Of a stretch of DNA of 64,000 nt, positions 32,467-39,900 are shown in pieces. The notes beneath the pieces are model-generated. The model did not search any database and was not told the origin of the DNA. It worked only from the letters and a program-made list of their open reading frames with translations. A program made the translations under genes and the position numbers. The stretch is from Sphingobium sp. (GTDB lineage Bacteria > Pseudomonadota > Alphaproteobacteria > Sphingomonadales > Sphingomonadaceae), in contig JAGRES010000013.1 in the NCBI GenBank assembly GCA_020446425.1, forward strand, positions 186,001-250,000, read 5' to 3'. Position 1 is the stretch's first letter, and the number at the start of each line of letters is the position of its first letter.

Positions 32467-33486
32467 ATGACATCCAACATGATGAACCGCAGTTTCGTGC
32501 TTGTGTCGCGCCCCAAGGGAATGCCGGTCGAGAGCGACTTCCGCCTGGAGGACACACCCGTACCCAATCCAGGTCCCGGCGAGATCGTAATCCGCAATCA
32601 TTATGCGTCGCTCGATCCAGCAATCCGTGGATGGCTGGACGATGCGCCGAGCTATCTGCCGCCGGTTGCGCTGGGAGACCCGGTGCGCGCTTCCACCATC
32701 GGTGTGGTCGAGGCCAGCAATGTCGACCGCTTCAAGCCCGGCGATTGGGTGATGGGCCTCAACCGCATCGAGCATTACAGCGTAGTCGCGCCCGATGATT
32801 TCATGCATCCGATAGACATTTCCCTTGCTCCATCTCCCACGGCCTATCTGTCGGCGATGGGCGCTGTTGGCCTCACCGCCTGGTTCGGCGTCAACGACGT
32901 GATGAAACCGGAGCCGGGGCAGACCTTGCTGGTGAGCGGCGCGGCGGGCGCGGTTGGTTCCATGGTCGGGCAGCTCGCCAAACTGCGCGGCGCGCGCGTG
33001 GTCGGCATAGCAGGAGGGACGGAGAAGTGTGCCAGACTGATCGACCGCTATGGTTTCGACGCTGCCATAGATTATCGCGGCAAGGATGCCGATGCGCTTT
33101 CCGGCGCCATTGGCGAAGCCTGCCCCGATGGCATTGATCTGGTCTATGAAAATGTCGGCGGCATCGGTCTGGACGCCACGCTGATGCATATCAACCCCTA
33201 TGCCCGCATCATCCTGTGCGGGCTGATCTCGGAATATAACAGCGCACCCTATGGCACCCGCAATCTATGGCGCGTGCTCGTCAATACCGCCACGATAAGA
33301 GGCTATCTGGTGAGCGAGTTTGTCGATCGCTTTCCCGAGGGCAGTCGTGCCATCGCACAGCTTGTCAGCGAGGGTAAGCTGGTCTTCGATGAACATATTG
33401 AAGAGGGCATCGACAGTACCTATCGCGCCTTCATGCGCCTGTTCGAGGGCAGCAATCAGGGCAAGATGATATTGAAGCTGATATAA
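32467..33486 (+). CDS. NADP-dependent MDR oxidoreductase (zinc-free)
   Basis: A 339-residue medium-chain dehydrogenase/reductase of the prostaglandin/leukotriene B4 12-hydroxydehydrogenase type. It has LDPAIRGWLDD near the N-terminus, a nucleotide motif in LVSGAAGAVGSMVGQLAKLRGARVVGIAG and NVGGIGLDATL. No zinc-binding cysteines are seen. Members reduce activated alkene (enone) double bonds with NADPH. It starts 1 base after the SnoaL stop, so it belongs to the TetR-controlled operon. Paralogue at 46093. Confidence 0.86.
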   Translation: MTSNMMNRSFVLVSRPKGMPVESDFRLEDTPVPNPGPGEIVIRNHYASLDPAIRGWLDDAPSYLPPVALGDPVRASTIGVVEASNVDRFKPGDWVMGLNRIEHYSVVAPDDFMHPIDISLAPSPTAYLSAMGAVGLTAWFGVNDVMKPEPGQTLLVSGAAGAVGSMVGQLAKLRGARVVGIAGGTEKCARLIDRYGFDAAIDYRGKDADALSGAIGEACPDGIDLVYENVGGIGLDATLMHINPYARIILCGLISEYNSAPYGTRNLWRVLVNTATIRGYLVSEFVDRFPEGSRAIAQLVSEGKLVFDEHIEEGIDSTYRAFMRLFEGSNQGKMILKLI

Positions 33487-33496
33487 GGATGCGCGC

Positions 33497-33886
33497 TCAG
33501 TTATTCAGAGCGCCTGCCTTTATCCACGCCCGGAACAATGCCACCGTCTCAGTGTCGAGCGGCTGTTGCGCGAAAGGCATACGCGCGCCCTTCCCGCCGC
33601 TCTTGAGGTGCGTTCCCTCCAGTTTCATGACCAGATAGCTCTTGTCCGGCTGCTTCGGTTGCACCAGCATCCAGTCACTTTCTTCCGATTTGTGGCTGAC
33701 CAGGTTCTTGAAGGCAGCCTTGGGATGCAAGGCGAGATGCCCCGCCTCCTGCCCCGTCAGATGGCATATCGCGCAGCGCTTCTTGAGCACCGGCACTATG
33801 TCTGCCGAAAAGCTGACGTCCTTTGCCGATACGGGAGCTGCGCCGAGCAAGGCGATGCTCGCGGCCAATACTGCAACATACTTCAA
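33497..33886 (-). CDS. periplasmic monohaem cytochrome c
   Basis: A 129-residue protein with a Sec signal peptide (MKYVAVLAASIALLGAAPVSA) and one haem-binding CxxCH at residues 38-42 (CAICH). The downstream Met in ARMPFAQQ is a possible axial ligand. The C-terminal FRAWIKAGA is common in planctomycete-type cytochrome c domains. I chose the TTG start at 33886, since it follows GGGAGAGATAGC and gives a proper signal peptide. This TTG overlaps the TGA of the upstream flavoprotein gene (TTGA), which implies coupled translation and a shared function as its electron acceptor. Confidence 0.8.
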   Translation of the reverse strand: MKYVAVLAASIALLGAAPVSAKDVSFSADIVPVLKKRCAICHLTGQEAGHLALHPKAAFKNLVSHKSEESDWMLVQPKQPDKSYLVMKLEGTHLKSGGKGARMPFAQQPLDTETVALFRAWIKAGALNN

Positions 33887-35625
33887 GCTATCTCTCCCAC
33901 CGCATGGTTGGCGGCGATATAGCCATAGGTGAGCGCCAGACCGATCGTCCCGCCAGCGCCATAATAGGCATTGCGCGATGGGCTGGCGATGCAATTGCCC
34001 GCACCATAAAGGCCAGGGATAGGCTCGCCACCGGTCGAGAGCACCTGTCCATGATGGTTGATGCGCGGCCCGCCATTGGTATCGAGCGCACCCGCCGCCA
34101 ATATAAAGGCGTAATAGGGCCCTTTGTCAGCCAGCGGATGCATGGTGAGGTTGGGATAGGGGTTCGCGCCAAATGCACTGCCCTCGCGCACAGCAGAGAA
34201 CAGCTTGTGCCACTGCACATCATAAAGCCGCGCCCCGCGCTCGAAATCGGGATCCTTACCCGCCTTCGCATAGCCGTTATATTGCGCGATGCTGTCCTTG
34301 GTGGCGGCAGAGAAATCCTCGGCGAGGCGAACGCCCCCGGTCTTGCTCTCGATGGCCGCGAGCCGCTTCGCGACATTGGCGAAGAGCGCATCCCAGCTTT
34401 CGCCGCTGACCAGCCATTCGCTTGCCGCCTTGTCGGCGGGAAACGGAAACGCACCGCCGAAGCGATCGAGCGAGCGCTCGTCGAACAGCATGAACATCAG
34501 CTGGTTGGGATATTCGTCGCGTGAGGGATCATAGACGAAATGCGCCCTTGTGCGGTCATTATAGCAGCGTTTCTCATTGACCACGCGCTTGCCATATTTG
34601 TTGACGAGGATCATCGAATCCCCCGGCAGCACAAATGCGCCAAGGCCGATGGCGCGGTTTTGGAGCGCCTCCTCCAACACGACCTGCGTGCGCCATGCGG
34701 TATCAAGAGAACCCATTTGCGCCCCAACCGCGCCCGCAATCGAGATGAAATCGCCGGTCGAACCCGGCATCGCGCAGGCACCGTATAGCGCGGTCTGGTG
34801 CAAACCGATGAGGTGCGTATTGTGCGCATAGCCGCCGGTGCCGAATATGACCGCCTTGTTGGCCTTGATCCGCACCGTCTTGCCCTCGCTCTCGGCTTCG
34901 ACACCGATGACGCGGCCATTCTCCATGACAAGTTGTGTGACGCGCGTGTCGGTCAGGATCGGCACATTCTTCTTCTCCAGCCATTCCGCGAGCTGCGCGG
35001 CGAAGCTGTTGCCGCCCTCTGACGAGCCCGACCCCACCGAAGGTTCAAGCGCACGACCGGTCGGCGTTTTGTTCTCCGGCAGGTGATCCGCATAGTCCGG
35101 TGCAGGCTCATCGACGAAGAAGAGGCGAAACTGCTTCCACTTCACCGCATCTATTTCCTGAAGATGGTCGATCGCCTTGTAGCCATTGTCGTAGAAAGCT
35201 TCGATCAGCTTATAATCGGCTTCTTCGAGCCCAAGAGTTGGGCTGTTAGGATCAAAACGCTGCGGATAGGAATAATGGCACATATAGGCCATCGCATCGG
35301 CCTTCTTGTCGTCGATCCCCTGCTCGCGAAAAACGAAATGGTTGCAGATCCAGGCCACACCGCCGGATTTGCCGGTGGTGCCGCCGGTGATCGGCATTTT
35401 CTCCAGCAGCATGACCTTTGCGCCATGGCTGACGGCGGTCACAGCGGCGGTACCCGCAGCTGCCCCACTACCGACGCAGATGACATCCGTCTCGTGGTCC
35501 CAATGCGCTTTCTTGCTTTCGCCAGCCTGCGCAGCAGCAGCCGGGATCACCGCTGCGGCGGTCGCCAGCCCTGCTCCCGCGATCATGTCACGACGGTTGA
35601 TTTGCTTTTTGCCCAATTCACTCAC
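33883..35625 (-). CDS. Tat-exported FAD-dependent dehydrogenase
   Basis: A 580-residue FAD-binding_2 flavoprotein. It begins with a twin-arginine signal (INRRDMIAGAGLATAAAV, residues 9-26) ending near AAQA. The FAD motif is at about residues 47-75 (DVICVGSGAAAGTAAVTA...MLLEK), and the C-terminal NCIASPSRNAYYGAGGTIGLALTYGY loop is typical of ketosteroid dehydrogenase/fumarate reductase-like enzymes. Export places it in the periplasm, unlike its cytoplasmic relative at 4966. The overlapping downstream cytochrome c gene is the likely electron acceptor. It may desaturate the substrate before uptake. The gene has its own start region 70 bases after the GMC stop. Confidence 0.83.
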   Translation of the reverse strand: MSELGKKQINRRDMIAGAGLATAAAVIPAAAAQAGESKKAHWDHETDVICVGSGAAAGTAAVTAVSHGAKVMLLEKMPITGGTTGKSGGVAWICNHFVFREQGIDDKKADAMAYMCHYSYPQRFDPNSPTLGLEEADYKLIEAFYDNGYKAIDHLQEIDAVKWKQFRLFFVDEPAPDYADHLPENKTPTGRALEPSVGSGSSEGGNSFAAQLAEWLEKKNVPILTDTRVTQLVMENGRVIGVEAESEGKTVRIKANKAVIFGTGGYAHNTHLIGLHQTALYGACAMPGSTGDFISIAGAVGAQMGSLDTAWRTQVVLEEALQNRAIGLGAFVLPGDSMILVNKYGKRVVNEKRCYNDRTRAHFVYDPSRDEYPNQLMFMLFDERSLDRFGGAFPFPADKAASEWLVSGESWDALFANVAKRLAAIESKTGGVRLAEDFSAATKDSIAQYNGYAKAGKDPDFERGARLYDVQWHKLFSAVREGSAFGANPYPNLTMHPLADKGPYYAFILAAGALDTNGGPRINHHGQVLSTGGEPIPGLYGAGNCIASPSRNAYYGAGGTIGLALTYGYIAANHAVGEIA

Positions 35626-35695
35626 AACGCTCTCCTGAATTTTGAGGAGAAGCTATCATCAAGCTATCTCGGCTCCGACTAGCTCAAACGATAGG

Positions 35696-37321
35696 CTAGC
35701 CGTGCAGGAGAATATCAGCCGCTCGCCACCCCAGCGCCATGGCGGGTGCATTGGTGTTGCCGGTGACCAGACCCGGCATGGCGGAACAATCGGCGACGCG
35801 CAGCCCTTCAACGCCATAGACACGCAACGATGCATCCAGCACAGCCTCGCCCTCCCGGCCCATGCGGCATGTGCCCACACCGTGAAGCCCGCTGGTGCCC
35901 AGTGCGCGGAAACTGTCCAGTAATTCGGCGTCGCTCTGAACATCAGCGCCCGGTATCAGCTCCTCTCCAACATCGTCTGCCAGTGCGGTCTGCGCGACGT
36001 AATCCCGCATTGCCCGGATAGTCGCGATGGCTGTTTCCTCATCATTGCCCGTCGAAAGCCAGTTCGGGGTAATCGCAGCTCCTGCAGCCGGATCGACCCC
36101 GCGCGCCATGATCTCGCCTTCGCTTTCGAGCCGCAGCATCGTTCCCGAAACGGTCATGCCGGGACGCTTGTCGATATTGCCGAGCGGCACCGGGTCATTG
36201 TCATCACCCAGCGCGAACATATAGCCGCTAAGATAGAGCTGCAGGTCGGTGCGCGGGCCGGTCACCCCGGTGCTCATAAATGCGCCAACCTCGAACGGCC
36301 CTGTCGCCATCGGTCCGTTACGCAACAGATAATAGCGCGCAACCGATGCCACTAGGCCCGCTCCATAATAACAATGCCCGATCCCGCTGTTGCGCCGGAG
36401 CAGGAACGGCATCGAATAGGAGAGATGCTCGCGCATATGGCGCCCGACATGCGGATTGTGATGCCGTACTTCGATTCCGGCAGCCTTCAGCGTATCGCCG
36501 TCGCCGATGCCGGAGCGCTGCAATATTTGCGGGCTTTCCATCGTGCCCCCACACAGGATGATCTCGCCTGCGCACCCCACAGTGAAATCGCCACGCTGGG
36601 CATTGCGCAATTCCAGCCCGCCCGCGACACCGCCGGATATCCGCACCGATTTGACGATAGTGTCCGTCAGCAGGTGAAAATTGCCGCGTTTCATCGCCGG
36701 ACGCAAAAACACCTTTGCTCCGCTTTCGCGCCTGCCCTTGCGGATATTGTGGCAATAGTAACCCACGCGCCCGCCCTGAACGCTGTTCAGGTCATCGGTG
36801 CGCGCAAGGCCCATTTCTTCACCAGCGGCGATCATGCGTTCCGCCAGCGGGTAGCGATAGGTATCCGGCGTCACATGCACCGGCCCGCCGCTGCCGCGCA
36901 TGTCACTGCCGGCAAGGCCATGATCCTCGATGGCGCGATAGGCAGCAAGCATGCTTGCGCCATTCCAGCCGGTCGCACCAGCTGCTTGCCATTCATCATA
37001 ATCCTGCGTTTCGCCCCGGCTCCAGATCATACCGTTGATCGACGACGAACCACCCAGCCCCTTGCCCCGGATCCATATTTCATGGGCATTTTTGCCGGGC
37101 TGGCGCGGCTGACTGATCTGATACGCCCAGATATAATCGGGGTCAGTGACAAGCTTGGCGATTCCCTTGGGCATGGCGATCCAGGGCGACTTATCCCTGC
37201 CGCCCGCTTCCACCAGCAGCACCCGGTTGCGCGGGTCAGCCGACAGACGCTCGGCAAGCACACAGCCCGCCGACCCCGCACCCACGACGATATAATCGAA
37301 ACTCTCCGGCAAAGCGGTCAT
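35696..37321 (-). CDS. GMC family FAD oxidoreductase
   Basis: A 541-residue glucose-methanol-choline oxidoreductase. The N-terminal FAD motif DYIVVGAGSAGCVLAERLSA is at about residues 9-28, signature 1 GLGGSSSINGMIWSRG lies at about 89-104, and the C-terminal catalytic region has HGVGTCRMG (His) and VTGNTNAPAM (Asn). It oxidises primary or secondary alcohols. No export signal is seen. Within the operon it would supply aldehyde or ketone products for the SDRs or acyl-CoA route. Confidence 0.88.
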   Translation of the reverse strand: MTALPESFDYIVVGAGSAGCVLAERLSADPRNRVLLVEAGGRDKSPWIAMPKGIAKLVTDPDYIWAYQISQPRQPGKNAHEIWIRGKGLGGSSSINGMIWSRGETQDYDEWQAAGATGWNGASMLAAYRAIEDHGLAGSDMRGSGGPVHVTPDTYRYPLAERMIAAGEEMGLARTDDLNSVQGGRVGYYCHNIRKGRRESGAKVFLRPAMKRGNFHLLTDTIVKSVRISGGVAGGLELRNAQRGDFTVGCAGEIILCGGTMESPQILQRSGIGDGDTLKAAGIEVRHHNPHVGRHMREHLSYSMPFLLRRNSGIGHCYYGAGLVASVARYYLLRNGPMATGPFEVGAFMSTGVTGPRTDLQLYLSGYMFALGDDNDPVPLGNIDKRPGMTVSGTMLRLESEGEIMARGVDPAAGAAITPNWLSTGNDEETAIATIRAMRDYVAQTALADDVGEELIPGADVQSDAELLDSFRALGTSGLHGVGTCRMGREGEAVLDASLRVYGVEGLRVADCSAMPGLVTGNTNAPAMALGWRAADILLHG

Positions 37322-37398
37322 TGGGCATTCTCCCCTTAACCAGTGGAGAATTGGCGCAAACGGAGCCCTAGCCTACTGGCAAATGCGAGAGGGCGAGC

Positions 37399-38565
37399 CT
37401 ACTGGTCCCTGTGATTGCGTTTGATTTTCTTGGCCAGTGACCATTTATGGACTTCGGTGGGTCCATCATAAATGCGGAAGGCGCGAACCTCGCGGAAAAT
37501 CTGTTCGACGATGGTATCGCCAGAAACACCGGTGCCGCCCATTACCTGAACGCATTTGTCGGCAATGCGCATCAGCGCTTCGGATACCGCGACCTTCGCC
37601 ATCGAGCTCTCGACCGTGCCCAGGCTGCCAGTGTCGAGCACCGAAGCGCACCAGTCGATCATCAGCTCGCACTGCTGGATGTCGATCATATTCTCGGCCA
37701 GCATGAAGCCGACGCCTTCATGATCCACCAGCGGCTTGCCGAACGCCTGCCGCTTGCAAGCATAAGCGCTCGCAATCTCCTGCGCACGGATGCAGCAGCC
37801 CAGCCAGCGCATGCAGTGGGAGAGGCGCGCGGGGCTGAGGCGCACCTGCGCATATTTGAAGCCCTCGCCGCTCGCGCCCAGCATCTGATCGGCGGGTACG
37901 CGCAAATTGTCGATGGTGACGACGGCATGTCCGCCGGGCATGGAGCTGTCGATCGTATCCAGCAGACGCTCGATGCGGATCGCAGGGTCGGGCAGGTCCA
38001 CCAGGAACATGCAAGCGCCGTCATCGCTCTTCGCCATCACGATGCCCACTTTCGCGCCATCAGCACCGGTGATGAACGCCTTGCGCCCATTGATCACCCA
38101 ATGATTGCCGTCCTGCTTGCATGTGGTCATCATCATCGACGGATCGGAGCCGGCTCCGCCGTCGGCGGCGGGCTCTGTCATGAAGAAGGCCGAACGTGCC
38201 CTCCCTTCGACCAGCGGCTTGAGGAAACGTTCTTTCTGTTCTGGCGATGCGACATGACCGATCAGGTACATATTGCCCTCGTCGGGCGCCATGGTGTTGC
38301 AGGCAAGAGGCCCCAAGGGCGACAGGCCCGACTTGATCAGCACCGTCGCCGTCTCACGCTGGGTGAGGTGAGACCCGTCCGGCAAGATATGCGGTGTCAG
38401 CACGCCTGCTGCTCGCGCCTTCTCCCGCATCTCCATCACCATGTCCTCAGTGGGACCATGGCCATGAACCTCAAAACGCGGGTCCTTCTCATAAGGAACA
38501 ACAACCTCGCGAACGAAGGCTTCAACCTTTTCCGCGATTTCTTGTGCACGATCAGTGCTGAACAT
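37399..38565 (-). CDS. acyl-CoA dehydrogenase (ACAD10/11-like)
   Basis: A 388-residue ACAD: AFFMTEPAADGGAGSDPSMM, HWVINGRKAFITGADGAKVGIVMAKSD, RQAFGKPLVDHEGVGFMLAENM, QVMGGTGVSGDTIVEQIFREVRAFRIYDGPTEVH. The last segment aligns with the ACAD catalytic/FAD region. Just upstream, and first in the operon, lies an aminoglycoside-phosphotransferase-like kinase. The same two domains are fused in mammalian ACAD10/ACAD11 and paired in the bacterial levulinate (lvaA/lvaC) pathway, where 4-hydroxyacyl-CoA is phosphorylated and then rearranged. It may therefore process hydroxyacyl-CoA intermediates. Confidence 0.86.
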   Translation of the reverse strand: MFSTDRAQEIAEKVEAFVREVVVPYEKDPRFEVHGHGPTEDMVMEMREKARAAGVLTPHILPDGSHLTQRETATVLIKSGLSPLGPLACNTMAPDEGNMYLIGHVASPEQKERFLKPLVEGRARSAFFMTEPAADGGAGSDPSMMMTTCKQDGNHWVINGRKAFITGADGAKVGIVMAKSDDGACMFLVDLPDPAIRIERLLDTIDSSMPGGHAVVTIDNLRVPADQMLGASGEGFKYAQVRLSPARLSHCMRWLGCCIRAQEIASAYACKRQAFGKPLVDHEGVGFMLAENMIDIQQCELMIDWCASVLDTGSLGTVESSMAKVAVSEALMRIADKCVQVMGGTGVSGDTIVEQIFREVRAFRIYDGPTEVHKWSLAKKIKRNHRDQ

Positions 38566-38591
38566 GGTGACTCCCCTGTACTTGAAACGGA

Positions 38592-39650
38592 TTATGCGGC
38601 GGTACGGCGCGCAATGGCAGCCAGTTCCGGCAGCGTCGCGACCAGATTGGCAGCTTCAGGTGATGCCGCCGTGCCGCGCGCCATACGCCCTTTGATGCCA
38701 TGCAATATGGCCGCGAAACGAAACATGTTGAACGTGAGATAGAAGCTGAGATTGGGGATGCCTTCCGTCCGTCCTGTGCGGCGGCAATAGGCCTCGACAT
38801 AGTCCTCCTCGGACGGGATATTAAGCGCCTTCAGATCCGCGCCCGCAAAGCCGCCGATGATGTGCGGCGGCAAGTGATACATCATAAGATGATAGGTAAA
38901 ATCCGCCAGCGGGTGGCCCAGCGTGGAAAGCTCCCAATCCAGTACCGCCAATATTCGTGGTTCGCTGGAGTGCCAGATCATGTTGTCGGCGCGAAAGTCG
39001 CCATGGACAATGCATGTCTCGTCCCCGGAAGGAATATTGTCCGGCAGCCATCCCGCCAGCCAGTCCATGTCGTCCAGCCGCCCGGCCTCCTCATCCTCCC
39101 TATATTGGCGGCTCCAGCGGGCTATCTGACGCGCGAAATAATTACCGGGTTTGCCATAATCACCCAGCCCCAGCGCCTGATAATCAAGAGAATGCAGCTG
39201 CGCCAGCGCCGCATTCATCGCATCGAAATAGATTAGGCGCTCGTCGCGTGAGAGATCGGGCAGAGTCGAATCCCAGAATATCCGGCCTTCCACCATATCC
39301 ATGATGTAAAAAGCCGTGCCGATGACATCGGCATCCTCGCACAACCCATGGACGGGGGCCACGGGAAAACCGGCGCCTCCCAGCGCACGAAGCACCCTGT
39401 ACTCCCGTTCGACCGCATGTGCGCCAGGCAGCAGCTTGCCGGGCGGTTTACGCCGCATGACATAGGATTTCCCGGGCGTGACAAGCTTGTATGTCGGGTT
39501 GGACTGCCCGCCTTTGAACTGTTCGACGCGGAGCGGGCCGGTAAAGCCGGGCACATAGGCCGACATCCAGCCTTCAAGGGCGGCCGCATCAAATGCGTGC
39601 CCTTCGCGAATAGCGCCTGTACCCGCAAATTTTTCCTGACGGTCGCTCAA
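38592..39650 (-). CDS. APH-type phosphotransferase (hydroxyacyl-CoA kinase-like)
   Basis: A 352-residue kinase-fold protein. It has the N-terminal GGQSNPTYKL loop, YVMRRKPPG with the ATP Lys region, the catalytic loop HGDFRADN (His216-Asn223) and metal-binding DWE (Asp238-Glu240). TTG at 39650 is chosen because GGAG lies 6 bases before it; an upstream ATG at 39785 would add 45 residues with no homology and no ribosome site. Paired with the ACAD 26 bases downstream, it resembles LvaA/LvaC and ACAD10/11. It is therefore predicted to phosphorylate a hydroxyacyl-CoA rather than an antibiotic. Confidence 0.85.
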   Translation of the reverse strand: MSDRQEKFAGTGAIREGHAFDAAALEGWMSAYVPGFTGPLRVEQFKGGQSNPTYKLVTPGKSYVMRRKPPGKLLPGAHAVEREYRVLRALGGAGFPVAPVHGLCEDADVIGTAFYIMDMVEGRIFWDSTLPDLSRDERLIYFDAMNAALAQLHSLDYQALGLGDYGKPGNYFARQIARWSRQYREDEEAGRLDDMDWLAGWLPDNIPSGDETCIVHGDFRADNMIWHSSEPRILAVLDWELSTLGHPLADFTYHLMMYHLPPHIIGGFAGADLKALNIPSEEDYVEAYCRRTGRTEGIPNLSFYLTFNMFRFAAILHGIKGRMARGTAASPEAANLVATLPELAAIARRTAA

Positions 39651-39736
39651 TTGAATCTCCAAGGCATCCAACCTGTAAAAAAGTGCCGCACCGGAAGGCG
39701 TTTGTCCCCTGCCACATTTCCCAGTCGATCCCCAGG

Positions 39737-39752
39737 CTGTGACATTTTGCAC
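39737..39752. promoter_or_regulatory. weak lux-box-like dyad
   Basis: CTGTGACATTTTGCAC has CTG-N10-CAC spacing and TGTG/CACA symmetry. It lies between the divergent APH kinase and TonB receptor genes. It is weaker than the elements at 10278 and 14617. Confidence 0.25.
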
Positions 39753-39900
39753 ACACTCTGGATAGGTATGCGGCTCACCTGACACAAGTCGCAGTTAGCA
39801 AAAGGGGCCGTTCCTATAATTCTAAACAGCAGGCCGCATCACTAACATGATGCAGGCCCCATATAGCCGCTGCAAGTGCGGCATTTGGAGGGGAATGAGA

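Noticed and set aside
37370..37405. Direct repeat AGCCTACTGG twice between the GMC and ACAD genes
   Set aside because: Only 10 bases, and the second copy spans the ACAD stop codon and its last codons; chance is the simpler explanation.
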